A DNA stretch of 64,000 nucleotides from NCBI RefSeq assembly GCF_036492245.1, contig NZ_AP025286.1:3162001-3226000 (forward strand), in the 5' to 3' direction. Below are positions 61,041-64,000 of this stretch, piece after piece (position 1 is the first letter of the stretch; the number at the start of each line of letters is the position of its first letter). The notes under the pieces were generated by a model. That model worked only from the letters and a program-made list of their open reading frames with translations, had not been told where the DNA came from and did no database searches. Origin of the DNA: Treponema bryantii. GTDB lineage: Bacteria > Spirochaetota > Spirochaetia > Treponematales > Treponemataceae. The position numbers and the translations under genes are program-made.

Positions 61041-62288
61041 GTGATAAATAATAATACAAGTAATTATGACATTCTCATCAGCGACTTTGATGAACACTAC
61101 TTCAAAGTAGATTTTCCAGGACAGTTTGATAAGAAGATGCTGGACGCCGTGCGAGCTGTACCCGGGCGAATCTGGAATTCTGAATTGAAAATCTGGATGC
61201 TGCCGCTTGAGTTTGTAGAAAATGGAAAAAGTTCCACTACTGCACTTCTGGAAAATCTGTATGCGACGGGACTTTATAATTTTTCAAAAGATGAATCTGG
61301 AAATACGAAAAAAGTCTTGCCACATGTCCCATATCAAAAATCAATTTCAAAAATGAAAGACATGCTGCAGGTAAGACATTACAGCAAGCGGACAATTGAA
61401 TGCTATTTGCGATGGGTAAAAGAGTTTTTGGAAAAATATGGTCGTAATGGAACTGATGGGCTTGGTCAAAAACAAATCAATGAGTTCCTGACGACACTTG
61501 CTGTGAAATACAAAGTAAGCCCTTCTACACAAAATCAGGCACTGGCAGGACTGTTATTTTATTTCAGATTTGTAAAAGGCAAAAACCCGATAGAACTTGA
61601 ATCAGTTATAAGGGCAAAGAAAAAGCCACGGATTCCTGTTGTATTCAGCCGTGCAGAAGTTCGCAGGGTGATTGAATATATGCCCGTTGAGAAAAGACTC
61701 TGCGCAGAAATGATTTACGGAACCGGCATGCGCTTAAATGAACTGATTGAACTTCGGATTCTGGACGTTGATTTTGACCGGAGTGAAATCATCATAAGGC
61801 ATGGAAAAGGTGATAAAGACAGACGCGTGATGCTGCCGCAAAGCCTCATCCCAAAAATCAAATCTCAGATAGAAAATGTGAAAAAACTACATGAAAAAGA
61901 TTTAGCTGATGGATGGGGGGCTGTTCCACTGCCAGGTGCACTTGCCGGAAAATACCCCGGCGCAGAAAAAGACTTGAAATGGCAATGGCTCTTCCCGCAG
62001 AAAAACCGCTGGAAAAATCCGAACACAGGTGAAGAAGGAAGGTGGCATATGGACGGCACTCTATTACAAAGAGCCGTCAAAAGCGCTGTGCTAAAAGCGG
62101 GCATAAACAAAAACTCGAGCTGCCATACCTTCAGACATAGTTTCGCTACACACTTGTTGGAAAACGGATACGACATAAGAACTGTACAGGAGCTGCTGGG
62201 ACACAATGATGTGAAAACTACGCAAATTTACACGCATGTACTTAACCGAGGACCGAGTGGAGTTATCAGTCCGCTGGATAATATGTAA
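61041..62288 (+). CDS. intI: Integron integrase with extra N-terminal domain
   Basis: 415 residues, tyrosine recombinase; the GTG start has GAGG 5 bases upstream. Catalytic residues: Arg231 (GTGMRLNE), His362 and Arg365 (CHTFRHSFATH), His388 (LLGHNDV) and Tyr397 (TQIYTHV). The integron-specific insert is present at about 285-320 (LHEKDLADGWGAVPLPGALAGKYPGAEKDLKWQWLFP-type; split here: HEKDLADGWG, GALAGKYPGA, WQWLFP). The core-binding domain starts near residue 105. The first about 95 residues exceed usual IntI length and include VRAVPGRIWNSELKIWMLPLE, reminiscent of HARP-like modules. The gene points toward the cassettes, as in T. denticola. Confidence 0.95.
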   Translation: MINNNTSNYDILISDFDEHYFKVDFPGQFDKKMLDAVRAVPGRIWNSELKIWMLPLEFVENGKSSTTALLENLYATGLYNFSKDESGNTKKVLPHVPYQKSISKMKDMLQVRHYSKRTIECYLRWVKEFLEKYGRNGTDGLGQKQINEFLTTLAVKYKVSPSTQNQALAGLLFYFRFVKGKNPIELESVIRAKKKPRIPVVFSRAEVRRVIEYMPVEKRLCAEMIYGTGMRLNELIELRILDVDFDRSEIIIRHGKGDKDRRVMLPQSLIPKIKSQIENVKKLHEKDLADGWGAVPLPGALAGKYPGAEKDLKWQWLFPQKNRWKNPNTGEEGRWHMDGTLLQRAVKSAVLKAGINKNSSCHTFRHSFATHLLENGYDIRTVQELLGHNDVKTTQIYTHVLNRGPSGVISPLDNM

Positions 62289-62324
62289 TTTTATGAGTCA
62301 AATTATTTGACAGGTGTAACAGAT

Positions 62325-62504
62325 ATGTGGTACAGTAAAACGTCAACAATAGATAAAGACTCTTGTCTGATTTATAGAGGTCCTTGTTTCATAATAGAAT
62401 GGTTCTATGATGAAAACGGATACAGTCAGCCGTATGAATATTTTCTAAAATCTTCTACTGGCCAAAAACGAAAATTCCTGCTCAAGAAAAAGCACTGGCA
62501 ATAA
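62325..62504 (+). pseudogene. Truncated HigB/Gp49-like toxin fragment
   Basis: 59 codons. CFIIEWFYDENGYSQPYEYFL resembles the N-terminus of HigB/Gp49-type toxins (F-x-V-E-F-Y-x-DENG-x-SPVxEFL; written in parts: IIEWFYDENG and PYEYFLKSS). The usual protein is about 110 residues; this one ends in a Lys-rich tail (RKFLLKKKHWQ), consistent with a frameshift. The next reading frame stays open for about 30 more codons. It precedes a HigA-like gene in the normal toxin-antitoxin order. Confidence 0.45.
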
Positions 62505-62508
62505 ATAA

Positions 62509-62534
62509 TATGGCAAATTATTATCTGTGCCATA
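62509..62534. promoter_or_regulatory. Inverted repeat before the HigA-like gene
   Basis: TATGGCA (62509-62515) and TGCCATA (62528-62534), exact complements 12 bases apart and 23 bases before the start codon. A likely operator for the encoded repressor. Confidence 0.5.
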
Positions 62535-62556
62535 AAGATAGCATGGAGGAATAATT

Positions 62557-62829
62557 ATGGAATCAACCTTTGATAAATTCATCACAAATAATCCCAAAGA
62601 AAAAGCAAAATTCGAGAAAGAATATAATGATTTTCTCCTTTCAGAATTTATTTTGGAAAGAATGGAAAAGGAAAATCTGTCTGTACGTGCTCTTGCAAAA
62701 AAAGCCGACGTCTCCCCTACTATTATTCAAAAACTAAGAAAAAGTGAAACCGCTGAAAAAATTAATTACGGGACTTTCATGGCAGTAATAAACTCTTTGG
62801 GATATAAATTGAAGCTTGTTCGTTTATAA
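62557..62829 (+). CDS. HigA-like XRE-family antitoxin/repressor
   Basis: 90 residues. A helical N-terminal part (about 1-35) is followed by a helix-turn-helix at about 38-85: MEKENLSVRALAKKADVSPTIIQKLRKS, then TFMAVINSLGYKLKLVRL. GGAGG lies 8 bases before the ATG. It matches antitoxins of HigBA-type modules; the toxin-like frame upstream looks broken, so it may persist as an orphan. It lies between intI and the first recombination site, not inside a recognisable cassette. Confidence 0.85.
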   Translation: MESTFDKFITNNPKEKAKFEKEYNDFLLSEFILERMEKENLSVRALAKKADVSPTIIQKLRKSETAEKINYGTFMAVINSLGYKLKLVRL

Positions 62830-62939
62830 AATATATTTCCTAAGATTAATGATGTCTCAATAACAAAATAAAGAACTTATGCATATCCGTATAAAATCCT
62901 TTAAAAGTCACATAAGTTGTTGTAGAATAAAGACAAGTC

Positions 62940-63009
62940 AGTTACTTATTAAAGACAATATTTGAATTCACAAAAAAACTTAATGGGAACTGTCGAAGAA
63001 ATGTTATGC
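62940..63009 (+). other. Candidate attI recombination site
   Basis: The core GTTATGC at 63003-63009 equals the R' box of the downstream attC, and what follows is the common cassette-start hairpin. No GCATAAC partner lies in the 120 bases upstream, so this is an attI-type (or worn) site rather than a folded attC. The left limit is arbitrary. Confidence 0.6.
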
Positions 63010-63012
63010 TGA

Positions 63013-63028
63013 CACCCGCACTGGGGTG
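63013..63028 (+). other. Cassette-start hairpin, copy 1
   Basis: CACCC-GCACTG-GGGTG, four bases after the R' core. It is identical in layout to the hairpin at 63960-63975. Confidence 0.75.
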
Positions 63029-63042
63029 CCTAAGAAAAAAAT

Positions 63043-63885
63043 ATGGAAAAATTTGTAGGAAATACTTTTTTTAATAAAATTAAGTATCCGTTTATTATTT
63101 TAAGTCTCATATCTTTATTGTTGTTAGCAATACTTTATGATTTTTCATATACATTTTCTAATACATTTTTAATTTTGTTAATAATTTATTTTATTGCTAA
63201 ATCTAGAAAAGTTAGAAATGCTTATAAAATTGAAAATAATTCTTTTACGATAAAATCATTTGGAAAAATTAAGGAATTCAATATAAAAGAATTAACTGAT
63301 TTTTATGAAAAAAAAGAGGGAAAGAACTTAATTTACATTTTTCAATTCGGAAATAAAAAAATTCATATATATTATGACGAAAATATGAAAGAAATAATTG
63401 ATTCCTTTTATGCAAACCATTTTGAATTCTTTTACCAAAAAAAGAAACAAGAATATGATTCTGGAAAAGAACGTTGTCCGGAAAGCAAAAGAAATGAGCT
63501 TATAATCCATATTATCTATGGAAGCGTTTTATTATGTTGGACAGTTTTATGTGTTATTTTGTTTCTTAAAGATAGTAATGAGTATTTAAAATTTGTTATC
63601 TTATTTATTATGTTTTGGCAACATTGGTTCATAGAATTACATCGTATAAGAAATATGAAAAAGTATTTTAACAATGAAGGTTTTCATGAAAAGAAATATA
63701 TTATTCCATATTCAGAAATAAAAAGTATCATAAAAACAAAGAAGAAACTTCTAACTGTACGTTGGCCGACAACAGTAGACTATTTAACAATTACTACTGA
63801 TGTTGAAAAAATAGATATTGAAGATAATATATCATGTAATGTATCATTTTACAGATATATTCAAGAGAAATTAAAACTGAATTAA
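63043..63885 (+). CDS. Cassette-encoded membrane protein
   Basis: 280 residues. Two hydrophobic hairpins: about 14-50 (two helices) and about 158-195 (two helices). Each is followed by a soluble stretch of similar style, with strand-rich runs (FTIKSFGKIKEFNIKELTDFYEKK; IIPYSEIKSIIKTKKK). The layout suggests an internal duplication of a two-helix plus PH-like unit. No known family is recognised. The gene is the only one of its cassette and starts 15 bases after the hairpin; the ribosome site is weak. Function unknown. Confidence 0.8.
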   Translation: MEKFVGNTFFNKIKYPFIILSLISLLLLAILYDFSYTFSNTFLILLIIYFIAKSRKVRNAYKIENNSFTIKSFGKIKEFNIKELTDFYEKKEGKNLIYIFQFGNKKIHIYYDENMKEIIDSFYANHFEFFYQKKKQEYDSGKERCPESKRNELIIHIIYGSVLLCWTVLCVILFLKDSNEYLKFVILFIMFWQHWFIELHRIRNMKKYFNNEGFHEKKYIIPYSEIKSIIKTKKKLLTVRWPTTVDYLTITTDVEKIDIEDNISCNVSFYRYIQEKLKLN

Positions 63886-63893
63886 AGATATTA

Positions 63894-63956
63894 GCATAAC
63901 AAAGGTTCGTAGCCGACAGCGGGTCAGGCCCGCTGCGGTACAACCAGTTGTTATGT
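63894..63956 (+). other. attC site (63 bases)
   Basis: R'' GCATAAC (63894-63900) pairs with R' GTTATGT (63950-63956) with one G-T wobble. L'' GTAGCCG (63909-63915) pairs with L' CGGTAC (63936-63941), leaving one base unpaired, the extrahelical base typical of attC. Between them AGCGGG-TCAGG-CCCGCT forms the terminal stem (63918-63934). The spacers AAAGGTTC and AACCAGTT do not pair. All parts of a folded attC are present. Confidence 0.92.
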
Positions 63957-63959
63957 GGA

Positions 63960-63975
63960 CGCCCGCACTGGGGCG
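63960..63975 (+). other. Cassette-start hairpin, copy 2
   Basis: CGCCC-GCACTG-GGGCG. Compared with copy 1, both stem arms changed (A to G, T to C), so pairing is kept. Confidence 0.75.
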
Positions 63976-63991
63976 CTGATATGAGGGAAAA

Positions 63992-64000
63992 ATGAAACAA
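63992..64000 (+). CDS. Start of the cassette 2 gene (partial)
   Basis: An ATG at 63992 with GAGGG 4 bases upstream, opening Met-Lys-Gln before the window ends. It is placed as expected after the cassette-start hairpin. Confidence 0.4.

Larger units (their letters stand above)
63003..63949 (+). mobile_element. Integron gene cassette 1 (complete)
   Basis: 947 bases from GTTATGC to the next GTTATGT. It holds one gene in the direction of the array and ends with its attC. Clearly more AT-rich than intI, as expected of an acquired cassette. Confidence 0.85.
61041..64000 (+). mobile_element. Inverted-type chromosomal integron, left end
   Basis: intI, an intervening small-gene stretch, a candidate attI near 63003, one complete cassette and the start of another. 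In most integrons intI is divergent from the array; here it is parallel, which is known from Treponema. The array continues beyond the window. Confidence 0.9.

Noticed and set aside
62880-63009. Second attC ending at GTTATGC (63003)
   Set aside because: No GCATAAC-like R'' box nor paired L boxes lie upstream; an attI-type site is the better reading.
1-64000. CRISPR arrays, rRNA, tRNA genes, riboswitches
   Set aside because: No regularly spaced direct repeats, no rRNA stretches, and no gap with a cloverleaf or a riboswitch core that I could recognise by eye.

Overview
The window reads as a chromosome segment of a host-associated or gut treponeme (Spirochaetota). The case rests on several features together: modest GC content, an inverted-type integron (integrase pointing toward its cassettes, as known from Treponema denticola), a BMP-family lipoprotein next to a large HD-GYP sensor, LA_2272-type surface repeats on a caspase-like protein, QueH, PpdK and an FprA-type flavoprotein. 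No rRNA, tRNA or CRISPR array was found.

1-1,400: the 3' end of an unidentified gene and a membrane-anchored LuxR-like regulator, followed by a remnant of pyrF. 1,461-15,622 (minus strand): a very AT-rich, tightly packed non-ribosomal peptide island. It has a UUG-started XRE regulator, an A-T-C-A-T synthetase, three proteins of a BtrH/C39-like cysteine-acyltransferase type, two free carrier proteins, SbnA and SbnB homologues that would make L-2,3-diaminopropionate, an ABC-2 exporter (two permeases and one ATPase) and a phosphopantetheinyl transferase. No thioesterase is present. The C domain has lost the second histidine of its HHxxxDG motif, and the second A domain lacks the Asp that normally binds the alpha-amino group. 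The island is bracketed by partial copies of the same luxR-pyrF junction. Its regulator has three evenly spaced RTGAC-N4-GTCAY palindromes upstream, and a fourth lies just upstream of the pyrF -35 box.

16,000-34,984: pyrF, a lipoprotein plus S41-like protease pair, ppdK, an operon of a propeller/HD-GYP sensor and a BMP protein, a GH26-like plus CE2 hydrolase pair, and a minus-strand operon of flavodiiron protein, esterase, queH and argA. 35,048-44,382: a divergent aryl-polyene-like lipid gene set (MMPL exporter, LolA-like, LpxL-like, GT2, ApeI-like dehydratase, membrane/AMP-ligase fusion, two ACPs, chain-length-factor-like KS, PlsC-like) with no catalytic ketosynthase or ketoreductase in view. 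44,478-48,002: an ECF sigma factor, a DUF4384-like membrane protein and a caspase-like surface-repeat protein in one operon. 48,075-60,921: arginase, YitT, htpG, a fatty acyl-CoA ligase, a chemoreceptor, a TrmN6-like methyltransferase, TetR, small membrane proteins and aspS.

61,041-64,000: an integron. The intI gene carries an extra N-terminal domain. It is followed by a decayed toxin-like/HigA-like module, a candidate attI, one complete cassette encoding a membrane protein with a well-formed 63-base attC, and the first bases of a second cassette. Each cassette begins with the same hairpin, whose stem has a compensatory base change.

Promoters at pyrF, arginase and aspS each place the -10 box 6-8 bases from the start codon with a 17-base spacer. 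This suggests leaderless mRNAs are common here.
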